Below the pieces are notes generated by a model, which saw only the letters and a program-made list of their open reading frames with translations, was not told the origin of the DNA and did not search any database. Shown in pieces: positions 1 through 9,665 of a stretch of DNA of 64,000 nucleotides. The translations under genes were made by a program, and so were the position numbers. This stretch comes from an uncultured Bacteroidaceae bacterium (GTDB lineage Bacteria > Bacteroidota > Bacteroidia > Bacteroidales > Bacteroidaceae): contig CAKRRN010000001.1 in the NCBI GenBank assembly GCA_934394435.1, positions 62,001 through 126,000 on the forward strand, read 5' to 3'. The stretch's first letter is position 1; each line of letters begins with the position of its first letter.

Positions 1-1497
1 TATCTCAACACCGGACTTACCATCATGTTCAATGGTAGGAGAATTCTCTCGCGTAATGGATTGAGTGATTTGTTGTCAGACCGTATGACAGCGCAACCTC
101 TGTACGAGACGGTCCATTTGAAGGGTGAGGATATAGAGATTGCATTCACTCATTGTAATCAGAATGGCGAGGAGTATTATTCATTCGTAAACGGACAACA
201 TACCACACTGGGAGGAACTCATCAAGCGGCATTCAAAAAATACATTGCGGAGGTTATTAAGGAATATAGTGGGAAGAACTATGACTATAGCGACATCAGA
301 AATGGTATGGTGGCTGCTATAAGCATCAATATCCAGGAGCCACTATTCGAGAGCCAAACGAAAATCAAGTTGGGTTCACTTACTACCGAGCCTAATGGAG
401 GAATCTCTATAGACAAGTTCATCGGTGATTTTGTAAAGAGTCAGGTTGATAACTATCTACACAAGAATACTGATGTGGCAGATATTATCCTGCAGAAGGT
501 TGCAGAAAGCGAGCATGAACGCAAGGCTATGGCAGGTGTTGCCAAGAAGGCACGTGAAATGAGCAAGAAGGCTAATCTGCATAACCGCAAACTACGCGAC
601 TGTCGAATACATTTGAATGATGCTAAAGGCAACCGGCAGGAAGAATCCTGCATATTCATCACCGAGGGTGATTCGGCAAGCGGAAGTATAACCAAGAGTC
701 GTGATGTGAACACTCAGGCTGTATTCAGTTTGCGAGGAAAACCTCTGAACTGTTATGGAATGACCAAAAAGGTAGTCTATGAGAATGAGGAGTTCAACCT
801 GCTTCAGGCAGCCTTGAATATAGAAGATGGGCTGGATAGCTTGCGTTACAACAAGGTCATTGTCGCAACAGATGCCGATGTGGATGGTATGCATATCCGC
901 TTGTTGATGATTACCTTTTTCTTGCAGTTCTTTCCAGATCTTATTAAGAAAGGGCATGTCTATATTCTACAGACACCTTTGTTTCGTGTACGTGCTAAAA
1001 AAACAAAATTAAAAAAATCCAAATTAGAGCAGCTCCAGGAAGAGATAAAAGCACGGAAGATAGAGACTGAACAGGCTGAAAAAATAAGCCAGGGAATAGA
1101 GGATGATAGTGAGATGTTGAATAACGATGAGGGAATTGGTGACGATTCGGTTAGCGAAAGTTCTGGAAATGGGAAAAAACAGATGCGTAACCTCAGCGTC
1201 ACCAAGGACTATATTATTCAGTATTGTTATTCAGAAGAGGAACGTCTGCAAGCCATAGCGGATCTCGGACCAGAACCAGAAATTACAAGATTTAAAGGGC
1301 TTGGTGAAATTAGTCCAGAAGAGTTTATCAACTTCATCGGACCAGACATACGTTTGGACCAGGTTACTCTGAATAAGAGTGATCAGGTGGCCAAGATGTT
1401 AGAGTACTATATGGGCAAGAATACTATGGAGCGTCAGAACTTCATCATTGACAATCTTGTAATAGAGGAAGACCGTGCAGACGAAGAGACTGATTGA
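1..1497 (+). CDS. parE: DNA topoisomerase IV subunit B, 5' end missing
   Basis: The reading frame is open from the first base, so the N-terminal ATPase part lies outside the window. What remains is the end of the GHKL/transducer region and the TOPRIM domain: the EGDSASGS motif near residue 223 of the visible part and [10 protein letters not shown] near residue 291 supply the acidic residues for magnesium-dependent strand cleavage. The C-terminal RFKGLGEI and YMGKNT stretches are conserved in type II topoisomerase B subunits. With ParC it would decatenate daughter chromosomes. I choose ParE over GyrB from the form of the LQTPLFRVR segment and the coaD/protease neighbourhood familiar from Bacteroidales; this is recognition, not alignment. 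A lysine/glutamate-rich stretch of roughly 65 residues interrupts the region between LQTPLFRVR and the conserved QYCYSEEER segment. coaD follows 27 bases downstream. Confidence 0.9.
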   Translation, partial: YLNTGLTIMFNGRRILSRNGLSDLLSDRMTAQPLYETVHLKGEDIEIAFTHCNQNGEEYYSFVNGQHTTLGGTHQAAFKKYIAEVIKEYSGKNYDYSDIRNGMVAAISINIQEPLFESQTKIKLGSLTTEPNGGISIDKFIGDFVKSQVDNYLHKNTDVADIILQKVAESEHERKAMAGVAKKAREMSKKANLHNRKLRDCRIHLNDAKGNRQEESCIFITEGDSASGSITKSRDVNTQAVFSLRGKPLNCYGMTKKVVYENEEFNLLQAALNIEDGLDSLRYNKVIVATDADVDGMHIRLLMITFFLQFFPDLIKKGHVYILQTPLFRVRAKKTKLKKSKLEQLQEEIKARKIETEQAEKISQGIEDDSEMLNNDEGIGDDSVSESSGNGKKQMRNLSVTKDYIIQYCYSEEERLQAIADLGPEPEITRFKGLGEISPEEFINFIGPDIRLDQVTLNKSDQVAKMLEYYMGKNTMERQNFIIDNLVIEEDRADEETD

Positions 1498-1524
1498 ACA
1501 ACATCATTACACAGAAGAAGAATC

Positions 1525-1983
1525 ATGAGGAGATTTGTCTTTGCTGGCTCGTTCGACCCATTTACCATTGGCCATGCGAATCTGGTTCAGCGTGGATTAG
1601 ATGTCTGCGATGAGTTGTTGTTAGGTATTGGCTATAATGAGCACAAACCAGGATGGATTCCTGTAGAGGAAAGAGTCAGAGCCCTACAAAAATTCTATGC
1701 CCAGGAATGTCGGGTGAAGGTGAAGGCTTATACTTGCTTGACCGTGGATTTTGCTAAGGAGGAAAATGCAGATGCAATCTTGCGCGGAGTAAGGAATATG
1801 TCTGATTTTGAATATGAGATGCAGATGGCGGATATTAACAGGAGGCTAACAGGAATAGAAACCATACTGCTTCCTGCAGAACCACAACTTGCTTGTGTGA
1901 GCAGCAGTATGGTACGAGAGCTACTACATTTCGGCAAGGATATTACCTCTTATCTGCCAACGGGTCTGCATTATATAGTTTGA
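1525..1983 (+). CDS. coaD: Pantetheine-phosphate adenylyltransferase
   Basis: CoaD joins 4'-phosphopantetheine and ATP to give dephospho-CoA, the penultimate step of coenzyme A synthesis, in the cytoplasm. The 152-residue length fits the family. The nucleotidyltransferase signature is visible at residues 14-20 (TIGHANL, the T/HxGH class) and the second nucleotide-binding motif near the C terminus (SSSMVREL). It sits between parE (27 bases upstream) and an S41 protease gene (18 bases downstream), so it is probably cotranscribed with both. Nothing unusual is seen in it. Confidence 0.95.
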   Translation: MRRFVFAGSFDPFTIGHANLVQRGLDVCDELLLGIGYNEHKPGWIPVEERVRALQKFYAQECRVKVKAYTCLTVDFAKEENADAILRGVRNMSDFEYEMQMADINRRLTGIETILLPAEPQLACVSSSMVRELLHFGKDITSYLPTGLHYIV

Positions 1984-2001
1984 TATTTAAGAACAAGGGA
2001 A

Positions 2002-3600
2002 ATGAGAAGAATATTTTGCATAGTATTGGGCTTCTGTCTGGGAGCGAGTGTAATGGCGCAGATGCAGTATCAGAATCGCCCTGCGCGGCGCACTATGAGC
2101 CAACTGGAGAAGGATATGCAGAAAATGATCATGGCTACAGCCATGATACATAATTATTATGTAGATAGCGTAGACAGTAAGAAAATGGCAGAGGATGCCA
2201 TTAACGGAATACTCTCAAAACTGGATCCACACTCTGCTTATTCCAATGCTGCGGAAACAAAGAAATTTACAGAGCCTTTGGAAGGATCATTTGAAGGTAT
2301 AGGCGTACAGTTTAATATTCTGGAGGATACGTTGGTGGTGATACAGCCCGTACCAAAAGGTCCGAGCGAGAAGGTTGGCATACTGGCAGGAGACCGTATT
2401 GTCTCTGTAAACGATACGGTGATTGCAGGTGTGAAGATGTCGCGTGAGGAAATTATGCATCGTCTACGTGGCCCTAAAGGAAGCCGTGTGGATTTGGGCA
2501 TCGTCAGACGTGAGATTAAAGATACCTTGCATTTCAGTGTGACACGCGATAAGATTCCTGTAAATTCTGTTGATGCGGCCTACATGGTGACTCCTACGAT
2601 TGGACTCATACGATTCAATAATTTTGCACAGACTACCCATGACGAGGTTGTTGAGGCTATTAAGAAGCTTCGTGCGCAAGGCATGAAGGACTTGATAATA
2701 GACTTGCAGCAGAATGGTGGCGGATACTTGCAGGCTGCGGCTGATATCGCAAGCGAATTTCTTGAAAAGAATGATTTAATCGTGTATACGCGTGGCAGAA
2801 GTGTTCCGAATCAAGAGTTCCGCAGTTCTGGAAGTGGTCTTTTTACAGAAGGTAAGGTGGCTGTACTTGTAGACGAGTATAGTGCTTCAGCAGCGGAAAT
2901 CCTGTCGGGTGCCATACAAGATCAGGATCGAGGAATCGTGGTAGGCAGAAGAACCTTTGGCAAGGGCTTGGTACAAAGACCAATAGATTTGGGCGATGGT
3001 AGCATGTTACGCCTGACGGTAGCTAAGTATTATACTCCCAGCGGACGTTGCATACAGAAACCATATGAGAAGGGAGATCGCTTGTCATACGCACGCGATG
3101 TAATCAACCGTTATAATAAGGGTGAGCTGACAAATGCAGACAGCATACATTTCCCAGATTCGTTGCGTTACAAAACTCTGCGTAAGCAACGTACTGTTTA
3201 TGGAGGAGGCGGCATTATGCCAGACTTCTTTGTGCCTTTGGACACAATGAAATATAGTCGATGCTATCGCGAATTGTCTGCTAAGAGCCTTGTTATCAAT
3301 GCAAGCTTGAAGTATATTGATAAGAATCGCAAGTCATTATTGAAATCTTATTCTTCTTTTCAAAAGTTTAGGGAGAAGTATGAGGTTCCTCAAGAACTGG
3401 TAGATAGCATTATGGCTCAAGGAGAAAAGCAAAAAATCACGCCCAAGGATGATGACGAGCGACAGAAGACAGAAAAGAATATTCGCAGAATTATGAAAGC
3501 TCTGGTGGCACGTGATCTCTGGGATATGAGTGAGTATTTCTGCATTCTTTACGAAGATGACGAGGTGCTGAACAAGGCTGTGGAGATGTTGCAGAAATGA
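2002..3600 (+). CDS. S41 family carboxy-terminal processing protease
   Basis: A 532-residue exported serine protease of the tail-specific/C-terminal processing family. A signal peptide ends near MAQ (residues 1-20). An N-terminal helical part is followed by a PDZ domain (about 95-175), then the S41 core. The catalytic Ser/Lys dyad is visible as S296 in SASAAE and K321 in FGKG. A charged C-terminal region follows, as in Prc-like enzymes of Bacteroidales. It probably trims or degrades periplasmic proteins; the substrate cannot be told from sequence. It overlaps the ybeY start by four bases (ATGA), which suggests translational coupling. Confidence 0.92.
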   Translation: MRRIFCIVLGFCLGASVMAQMQYQNRPARRTMSQLEKDMQKMIMATAMIHNYYVDSVDSKKMAEDAINGILSKLDPHSAYSNAAETKKFTEPLEGSFEGIGVQFNILEDTLVVIQPVPKGPSEKVGILAGDRIVSVNDTVIAGVKMSREEIMHRLRGPKGSRVDLGIVRREIKDTLHFSVTRDKIPVNSVDAAYMVTPTIGLIRFNNFAQTTHDEVVEAIKKLRAQGMKDLIIDLQQNGGGYLQAAADIASEFLEKNDLIVYTRGRSVPNQEFRSSGSGLFTEGKVAVLVDEYSASAAEILSGAIQDQDRGIVVGRRTFGKGLVQRPIDLGDGSMLRLTVAKYYTPSGRCIQKPYEKGDRLSYARDVINRYNKGELTNADSIHFPDSLRYKTLRKQRTVYGGGGIMPDFFVPLDTMKYSRCYRELSAKSLVINASLKYIDKNRKSLLKSYSSFQKFREKYEVPQELVDSIMAQGEKQKITPKDDDERQKTEKNIRRIMKALVARDLWDMSEYFCILYEDDEVLNKAVEMLQK

Positions 3601-4016
3601 TAAACTACGATACGGTGGGGGTGGAGATGCCTCCCATAAACCAAAATCGCATTACGCTTTGGGTAGAGAGTGTGGCTAAAACTTACGGAAAGGCAGTGGG
3701 GGACATAACCTTTATCTTCGTCAGTGACGAGGAAATCCTGCGTATCAATCGTGAGTATATCCATCATGACTATTACACAGACCATATAGGGTTCGATTAT
3801 TCTGCTGGTCATCATATAGCGGGAGATATTTTTGTTGGTGTGGAGACGGTTGCCTCCAATGCCATTCTGGTAGGAGATACATATGAGAGAGAATTGCATA
3901 GAGTCATTATACATGGAGTATTACACCTATGTGGGCTGGAAGACAAGACCCCAGAGTTGTGTATGAAGATGCACGAGGCGGAAGACAAGGCTCTGGCATT
4001 GGCAGACTGGCTATAA
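3597..4016 (+). CDS. ybeY: Endoribonuclease YbeY (rRNA maturation factor)
   Basis: 139-residue YbeY/UPF0054 protein, a metal-dependent RNase known for 16S rRNA 3'-end maturation and ribosome quality control. The metal motif is visible as HGVLHLCG with H106 and H110. The position of the third histidine in the usual HGxLHLxGYDH signature is occupied by aspartate (D116, in GLEDK). An Asp third ligand is chemically plausible, and I believe it is common in Bacteroidetes YbeY, so I do not call the protein inactive. The start codon overlaps the upstream protease stop; ruvB follows after 27 bases. Confidence 0.9.
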   Translation: MINYDTVGVEMPPINQNRITLWVESVAKTYGKAVGDITFIFVSDEEILRINREYIHHDYYTDHIGFDYSAGHHIAGDIFVGVETVASNAILVGDTYERELHRVIIHGVLHLCGLEDKTPELCMKMHEAEDKALALADWL

Positions 4017-4043
4017 GGTATACTTATATAATATTCAGAGGAA

Positions 4044-5081
4044 GTGGAAGATAAATTCGACATAAGAAAAGAAGGACGTTCACGGGAAAAGGAGTTTGAA
4101 AACGCATTACGTCCCCTTTGCTTCAGCGACTTTAGCGGGCAGCAGAAGGTGGTGGACAATTTGCGTATATTCGTGGATGCCGCCAAGTACCGTGGTGAAC
4201 CTTTGGATCATACCTTGCTTCATGGCCCTCCTGGATTAGGAAAGACCACCTTGAGCAATATTATAGCCAACGAACTTGGAGTGGGATTTAAGTTGACCAG
4301 CGGTCCTGTGCTTGACAAACCAGGCGATTTGGCAGGTATACTGACTAGCTTGGAGCCCAATGATGTGCTCTTTATTGACGAGATACACCGTCTGAGTCCT
4401 GTAGTAGAGGAGTACCTTTATAGTGCGATGGAGGACTATCGTATAGACATTATGATTGATAAAGGTCCCAGTGCTCGCAGCATTCAGATTGATTTAGCTC
4501 CTTTTACGTTAGTAGGTGCCACCACGCGCAGCGGACTGCTTACAGCTCCTTTGCGAGCACGTTTCGGTATCAATTTACACTTGGAATATTACGATGCAGG
4601 CACTTTGCAGAAGATTCTTCAGAGAAGTTCTCAGATTTTGGGACTTCCCATAGACGCTGAGGCTGCTGGTGAGATTGCGAGCAGGAGCCGTGGGACACCC
4701 CGTATTGCAAATGCTTTGCTTAGGCGTGTGCGTGACTTTGCACAGGTTAAAGGCAATGGTCGTATTGATTTGCAGATAGCCAAGATTGCACTCGAAGCAC
4801 TCAATATAGATCAGTATGGCTTGGATGAGATCGACAATAAGATACTTCTTACCATTATAGATAAGTTTCGTGGCGGTCCTGTCGGTATAGGCACCATTGC
4901 TACGGCTATCGGTGAGGATAGCGGAACTGTAGAGGAAGTATACGAGCCTTTCCTCATCAAGGAAGGTTTCATCAAGCGAACCCCCAGGGGAAGAGAAGTT
5001 ACAGAGTTGGCTTACCGTCATTTAGGACGTCCTATGGATGACAGATACGGTAACCCTATGCAGGGGACTCTGTTTCAATAA
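4044..5081 (+). CDS. ruvB: Holliday junction branch migration ATPase RuvB
   Basis: 345-residue AAA+ motor that drives branch migration of Holliday junctions with RuvA. Walker A is GPPGLGKTT at residues 61-69, Walker B is the FIDEIH segment near residue 110, and sensor 1 lies around GATTRSG; the winged-helix C-terminal domain ends with [14 protein letters not shown] residues. The start is a GTG preceded by a purine-rich GAGGAAG, and this choice reproduces the usual N terminus MEDKFDIR. Encoded between ybeY and a membrane protein gene with 20-27-base gaps, so part of the housekeeping run. Confidence 0.96.
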   Translation: MEDKFDIRKEGRSREKEFENALRPLCFSDFSGQQKVVDNLRIFVDAAKYRGEPLDHTLLHGPPGLGKTTLSNIIANELGVGFKLTSGPVLDKPGDLAGILTSLEPNDVLFIDEIHRLSPVVEEYLYSAMEDYRIDIMIDKGPSARSIQIDLAPFTLVGATTRSGLLTAPLRARFGINLHLEYYDAGTLQKILQRSSQILGLPIDAEAAGEIASRSRGTPRIANALLRRVRDFAQVKGNGRIDLQIAKIALEALNIDQYGLDEIDNKILLTIIDKFRGGPVGIGTIATAIGEDSGTVEEVYEPFLIKEGFIKRTPRGREVTELAYRHLGRPMDDRYGNPMQGTLFQ

Positions 5082-5101
5082 ACATCACGAAATTCGGTCA
5101 T

Positions 5102-6331
5102 ATGGTACTCAATTATATTTGGATAGGATTCTTTGCCATCGCCTTTCTGATAGCAACAGTGCAGTTGGCAATGGGAAATACAGATGTGTTCCCTGCCATT
5201 ATGAACAGCACTTTTGATAGTGCGAAGACCGCCTTTGATATCTCATTAGGCCTGACGGGAGTGCTAAGTTTATGGATGGGTATCATGAAGATTGGCGAAC
5301 GGGGAGGAATTGTAGATACGCTTGCACGTTGGCTTAGTCCGCTTATGGTACGTTTGTTTCCTGAGATTCCTGCAGGGCATCCTGTATTCGGACATATTTT
5401 TATGAACTTCAGCGCAAATATGTTAGGACTGGATAATGCAGCCACTCCTTTAGGCTTAAAGGCGATGGAGGGCCTTCAAGAGCTAAATACGAAGAAGGAT
5501 ACTGCCACCAATGCTATGATTATGTTTCTGGTCTTGAATACCAGTGGATTGTGTCTCATTCCTGTGGGTGTAATGGTTTATCGTGCACAGATGGGTGCCG
5601 AGCAGCCCACTGATGTCTTTATCCCCATACTCATAGCCACCACTATTGCCACGTTGGCAGGTATGGTGATAACCAGCATTTACCAGCATATCAATCTTTT
5701 CAACCGTGTTATATTGGGCACTGTTTTAGGGCTCTGTCTTCTGGTGAGTGCAGTTATCTGGTTGGGAACATCTGTCGACCGTGAGACAATGAATGTATGG
5801 AGCACCACAGTGGCCAACATTATTCTCTTCAGTATTATCATGGCTTTTATATGCGCAGGTGTACGTAAGAAGGTGAACGTGTATGAGGCTTTTGTAGAAG
5901 GCGCGAAGGGAGGATTTGACACAGCGATACGCATTATCCCCTATCTAGTGGCTATATTGGTGGCCATAGGTGTATTTCGTGCCAGTGGGGCTATGGATTT
6001 CTTTATAGATGGTATAGGGCATGTTGTGGAGTTGTGTGGAGGCAATGCTGATTATGTAGCAGCTTTGCCTACTGCCATCATGAAACCTTTGAGTGGTTCG
6101 GGGGCAAGAGGTATGATGGTGGATGCCATGCAGACCTATGGAGCGGACTCTTTTATCGGGCGACTCTCTTGTATCTTCCAGGGAGCCACAGACACCACTT
6201 TCTATATCCTCGCTGTCTATTTTGGTAGCGTGGGTGTGCGTAAGACGCGCCATGCGGTAGTAGCTGGTCTGCTTACTGATTTTTGTGGCGTGATAGCCGC
6301 CATCGGTGTGGCATATTTATTCTTTAGTTAA
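5102..6331 (+). CDS. SpmA/SpmB-like nucleoside-recognition (Gate domain) membrane protein
   Basis: 409-residue integral membrane protein with two similar halves, each carrying a Gate/nucleoside-recognition domain: the first around FMNFSANMLGLDNAATPLG (residues about 100-120), the second around PTAIMKPLSGSGARG (about 325-345). This corresponds to a fusion of spore maturation proteins A and B. In non-sporing Bacteroidales the role is unknown, though the family name suggests transport of a nucleoside-like or other small solute. Ten or so hydrophobic segments are visible. It is packed between ruvB and a flippase with short gaps, so probably cotranscribed. The name describes homology only. Confidence 0.85.
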   Translation: MVLNYIWIGFFAIAFLIATVQLAMGNTDVFPAIMNSTFDSAKTAFDISLGLTGVLSLWMGIMKIGERGGIVDTLARWLSPLMVRLFPEIPAGHPVFGHIFMNFSANMLGLDNAATPLGLKAMEGLQELNTKKDTATNAMIMFLVLNTSGLCLIPVGVMVYRAQMGAEQPTDVFIPILIATTIATLAGMVITSIYQHINLFNRVILGTVLGLCLLVSAVIWLGTSVDRETMNVWSTTVANIILFSIIMAFICAGVRKKVNVYEAFVEGAKGGFDTAIRIIPYLVAILVAIGVFRASGAMDFFIDGIGHVVELCGGNADYVAALPTAIMKPLSGSGARGMMVDAMQTYGADSFIGRLSCIFQGATDTTFYILAVYFGSVGVRKTRHAVVAGLLTDFCGVIAAIGVAYLFFS

Positions 6332-6361
6332 TAAGGTTTGATTAAAGTGTGAAAGCATAAC

Positions 6362-7822
6362 ATGGCAAATATGAAAACGCTGGCCAAGGATACGGCCATA
6401 TATGGACTAAGCAGTATTGTGGGCAGATTCTTGAATTATCTGTTAGTTCCTCTGTACACCTATACGCTAAAGTCGTGTGCGGATTATGGAATCGTCAGCG
6501 ACTTATATTCACAAACGGCTCTTGTGCTGGTCTTGCTTACTTTTGGCATGGAGACCACCTTCTTTCGTTTTGCTAACAAGGAAGATAGTCCTCAGAAAGT
6601 GTTTAGTACCACACTTATTATGGTAGGTTGTGTGGCTGCCTTTTTCCTGTTGGTGGTGCTTGGTCTTTTGCCTCAAGTATCCGGAGCTTTGGGATATGCA
6701 GAGCATCCCTGGTATGTGGGTATGATGGCTATCATTGTGGCCATGGATGCCTTCCAAGCCATCCTCTTCGGTTACTTGAGATTTCAGCGAAAGGCAGTCA
6801 AGTTCATGTGTCTGAAGATGCTGTTTATCCTGCTTAATTGTACTCTGAATGTGTTGGCATATGCTATTCTGCCTCATTTTATGGAGTCGTGGCCTGTCAC
6901 AGTATTCTGGACCATCTTGATTAACCTTATTTGTACCAGCATTGTTATGCTGTGTTTTTACAAGGAACTGCTGGGTTGCACATGGCAGTTTGATAAGACC
7001 TACTGCACGAATATGCTCCATTATACGTGGCCCCTGCTCATCTTGGGTATTGCCGGTATTCTCAATCAAGTGGCTGGTCAACTGATGTTGCCGCGTATCC
7101 TCGACCGCGAAGAGGGACGTAATGCCCTTGGCATCTATAATGCTTGTGTCAAAGTAGCTATGATTATGGCAATCATCACCCAGACATTCCGTTATGCCTA
7201 TGAACCATTTGTTTTTGCACAGACGAAGGATAAAGATAAGAACGAGACTTATGCGCAGGGTATGAAGTACTTCCTTATCTTTACTCTCTTGGCTTATCTT
7301 TGTGTGATGGCATATATGCCTCTCTTGCAAAATCTTATTGGTCCGCAGTATCGTGCAGGGTTAGCCATTATACCTATTGTTATGGTGGCGGAGATAATGA
7401 TGGGAGTCTACTTCAATCTGTCTTTTTGGTACAAGCTGATAGATAAGACTATATATGGTGCGTGGTTTTCTTTGATGGGATGCGCTGTACTGATAACTGT
7501 CAATGTACTTTTTATACCACGTTATGGCTATATGGCTTGTGCATGGGCAGGTTTCTTCGGTTATGGAACAGCGATGCTACTGAGTTACGTGGTAGGGCAG
7601 AAGAAGAATCCTATCAGATACCCCCTTGGCAGTATAGCTGGCTATGTATTGTTGACCGTGGTGCTTTATCTTTTGGTCAAGCTGATACCTACATGTTGGC
7701 CACTTGTATTGCGCCTGACGGCAGGCACGTTGCTGGTGGCTATATATATGGCATATACCATCTGGAAGGACATGCCACTCTCAGGACTTCCTTTCGTAGG
7801 GAAATACTTCAGAAAACGATAG
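6362..7822 (+). CDS. Polysaccharide flippase (MATE/MVF-type)
   Basis: 486-residue membrane protein with about 14 hydrophobic segments and the N-terminal TAIYGLSSIVGRFLNYLL typical of Wzx-like oligosaccharide flippases. Such proteins move lipid-linked glycan units across the inner membrane. No glycosyltransferase or polymerase gene is adjacent, so the glycan is unknown. Last gene of the tightly spaced run before an 83-base gap to the Gfo/Idh gene. A long reverse-strand open frame lies inside it and is a coding shadow. Confidence 0.88.
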   Translation: MANMKTLAKDTAIYGLSSIVGRFLNYLLVPLYTYTLKSCADYGIVSDLYSQTALVLVLLTFGMETTFFRFANKEDSPQKVFSTTLIMVGCVAAFFLLVVLGLLPQVSGALGYAEHPWYVGMMAIIVAMDAFQAILFGYLRFQRKAVKFMCLKMLFILLNCTLNVLAYAILPHFMESWPVTVFWTILINLICTSIVMLCFYKELLGCTWQFDKTYCTNMLHYTWPLLILGIAGILNQVAGQLMLPRILDREEGRNALGIYNACVKVAMIMAIITQTFRYAYEPFVFAQTKDKDKNETYAQGMKYFLIFTLLAYLCVMAYMPLLQNLIGPQYRAGLAIIPIVMVAEIMMGVYFNLSFWYKLIDKTIYGAWFSLMGCAVLITVNVLFIPRYGYMACAWAGFFGYGTAMLLSYVVGQKKNPIRYPLGSIAGYVLLTVVLYLLVKLIPTCWPLVLRLTAGTLLVAIYMAYTIWKDMPLSGLPFVGKYFRKR

Positions 7823-7905
7823 AAGAGACGGACTATGCTTGTTTCTCATCTGGGAAATTAAGAATGTGAGAGTCCTGTTTTTATAAACCTATAAAAGTAT
7901 CTAAA

Positions 7906-9273
7906 ATGAAACAAGAGAAGAAGAAAACGGAGTCGGGTGGAATGAATCGTCGTGATTTTCTGGCAACAGCAGCCACAGGCATTGCTGGATTCATGATTCT
8001 GCCCAGTTTTACGGTGGACGGAGTGCGTATTGCTCCTTCTGATCGAGTCGTGTTAGGCTTTGTTGGACTTGGTCAGCAAGGGTGTAGTGATTTCCGTTCC
8101 TTCACAGGATGCCCTGGCGTGCAGGTTGCCGCATGTTGTGATGTGGACAGTATCAAACGGGAGCGTTTCCGTCGGTACGTTACCAACTGGCAAAAGGAAA
8201 AAGGCATGCCCCAGCGATGCGATATGTATGAAGAATACGAACGTTTGCTTGACCGGAAAGATATTGATGCCATAGAGATTGCCACGCCAGACCACTGGCA
8301 TGCCTTGGTAGCCATACATTCAGTGCAGGCAGGAAAGGATGTTTATTTGCAGAAGCCACAGGCTTACACCATAACAGAGGGCTTGGCTGTCAAGACGGCT
8401 GTCCGTCAGAATCATCGTATCTTGCAGATGGGTTCGCAGCAACGTAGCAGTGCGGAGTTTCAGCAGGCTATTGCTCTGGTGCGTGCAGGAGGACTTGGTA
8501 ATATCAAGGAAGTATATTGCCGTGTGGGCGATCCTCCAAAACCTCTCGATTTACCAGAGATGCCCGTACCAGAGAATCTGAACTGGAATCTGTGGATGGG
8601 TCCGCTCAATGATCCTAAGATACATTATCATCCAGATCTCTGTCCCCCTGTGTCACTTGATCCAGAGCAGAATGAGAAACTTTGGGGAGCATGGCGTTGG
8701 TATAGTGAAACTGGCAATGGATATCCTGCAGATTGGGGCGCGCACATGTACGATATTGCCCAGGCTGCTCTCGGAATGGATGGTTTGGGTCCTGTAGAGT
8801 ATATTCCCAAGGGCTATAAGGGAGCTGAGTGGGACACCATGAAGTATGCCAATGGCATCATCATGCAGGAGCGTCCTTATACAGATAATACGGGTGCGCA
8901 GGGCATCAAGTTCATAGGCGACAAAGGTTGGCTCAAAGTCGCCCGAGGCTATATTGAGTGTTCTGACAGCAAGTTGCTCAAGAAGCAGCAGGAAGCTATT
9001 GGCAAGGGACAGTATGAAGTGAGCTCGCCTCATATGCAGAACTTCATTGATGCCATCCGTAATAATGTAGACCCGATTGCGCCAGTCGAATATGGTACCA
9101 GCACCAATACGCTCTGCTGTCTGACCAATATCGCTCGCGAATTGGGTAGACCCGTACATTGGAATCCTGCTACCCTTAACTTCGAGGGTGATAAGGAAGC
9201 TGCTGCCCATCGCCTGTATTATTATGAGTACAGACGTCCTTATAAGCTACCTTATCTTGATAAGCGCTGCTGA
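7906..9273 (+). CDS. Tat-exported Gfo/Idh/MocA family oxidoreductase
   Basis: 455-residue protein with a twin-arginine signal (NRRDFL at residues 14-19 followed by a hydrophobic stretch), a Rossmann NAD(P)-binding domain starting near VVLGFVGLGQQG, the conserved EIATPDHWHALVA and KDVYLQKP segments of the family, and a C-terminal substrate domain. Exported Gfo/Idh proteins fold with tightly bound nucleotide in the cytoplasm before Tat export; in Bacteroidales they are often linked to sugar oxidation, and some have retaining glycosidase-type activity. The substrate cannot be predicted here. A strong terminator hairpin lies 57 bases after the stop. Confidence 0.88.
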   Translation: MKQEKKKTESGGMNRRDFLATAATGIAGFMILPSFTVDGVRIAPSDRVVLGFVGLGQQGCSDFRSFTGCPGVQVAACCDVDSIKRERFRRYVTNWQKEKGMPQRCDMYEEYERLLDRKDIDAIEIATPDHWHALVAIHSVQAGKDVYLQKPQAYTITEGLAVKTAVRQNHRILQMGSQQRSSAEFQQAIALVRAGGLGNIKEVYCRVGDPPKPLDLPEMPVPENLNWNLWMGPLNDPKIHYHPDLCPPVSLDPEQNEKLWGAWRWYSETGNGYPADWGAHMYDIAQAALGMDGLGPVEYIPKGYKGAEWDTMKYANGIIMQERPYTDNTGAQGIKFIGDKGWLKVARGYIECSDSKLLKKQQEAIGKGQYEVSSPHMQNFIDAIRNNVDPIAPVEYGTSTNTLCCLTNIARELGRPVHWNPATLNFEGDKEAAAHRLYYYEYRRPYKLPYLDKRC

Positions 9274-9329
9274 TGTGTAGACACGTATCAGGATCGATGG
9301 GGTGGCCGAAGTGACATCCTTGATACGGG

Positions 9330-9370
9330 GAGGGTCCCGATTGCCATGTCTTATGGCAGTCGGGACCCTC
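9330..9370 (+). terminator. Rho-independent terminator after Gfo/Idh gene
   Basis: An 18-bp stem (one G-T wobble) with loop GTCTT, followed by TCTTTTGTTC. It closes the rightward housekeeping run. Confidence 0.85.
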
Positions 9371-9511
9371 TCTTTTGTTCTGATTGACGTTTTTCAAACT
9401 ATCGCGTATAGCCATTTCTCTCAGCCTGCTTGTGTATGGATCAAATCAAGGCTTGCAGAAGCAGGCTTACTTCGCTTTGTAGGTCAATATACTTCCGTTG
9501 CGAAGTTAATA

Positions 9512-9616
9512 TATATATACATTTCAAAGCGTGAAATATATATATCCAAGTTTGAAATATATATTTCACGTTGCAAAATATTGATTTCAAATTTTGAAAT
9601 CCTTAATTCATGCAGT
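9512..9616. repeat. 21-bp palindrome array upstream of HU-like gene (5 units)
   Basis: Five consecutive units of exactly 21 bp start at 9512, 9533, 9554, 9575 and 9596. The best unit contains the 14-bp perfect palindrome GAAATATATATTTC plus a 7-bp variable spacer; the first and the last two are degenerate. Twenty-one bases is two helical turns, so all palindromes face the same side of the DNA, as expected for cooperative protein binding. The last unit lies between the -33 and -7 elements of the HU-like gene promoter. Reading it in frame gives a repetitive IYISKxE peptide, which is a by-product of the period being divisible by three. Confidence 0.85.
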
Positions 9617-9623
9617 ATCTTTG
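9593..9623 (+). promoter_or_regulatory. Bacteroidetes-type promoter of the HU-like gene
   Basis: TTTG at 9593-9596, a 19-bp spacer, then TATCTTTG at 9616-9623: an exact match to the -33 TTTG / -7 TAnnTTTG consensus. The start codon is 42 bases further on. The spacer is made of the last unit of the 21-bp palindrome array, so a protein bound there would block the promoter. Confidence 0.75.
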
Positions 9624-9665
9624 CGAGTGAAATACTTTTTGTTAAACTAACACAACTATTATTTT

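Noticed and set aside
94..98. CxxCH in the FeoB linker (residues 94-98 of the protein at 11511-13892) as a haem c site
   Set aside because: The segment is on the cytoplasmic side of FeoB, where haem c is not attached; a metal-binding role is more likely. The coordinates given are residue numbers.
6509..7330. 273-codon reverse open frame
   Set aside because: Shadow of the flippase gene; its composition is low in hydrophobic order and no family features are visible.
8653..9210. 185-codon reverse open frame
   Set aside because: Shadow of the Gfo/Idh gene.
9512..9616. CRISPR array
   Set aside because: Units are 21 bp with only 7 variable bases, so there is no room for spacers, and no cas gene is present. 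The same holds for the arrays at 29991-30074 and 62407-62516.
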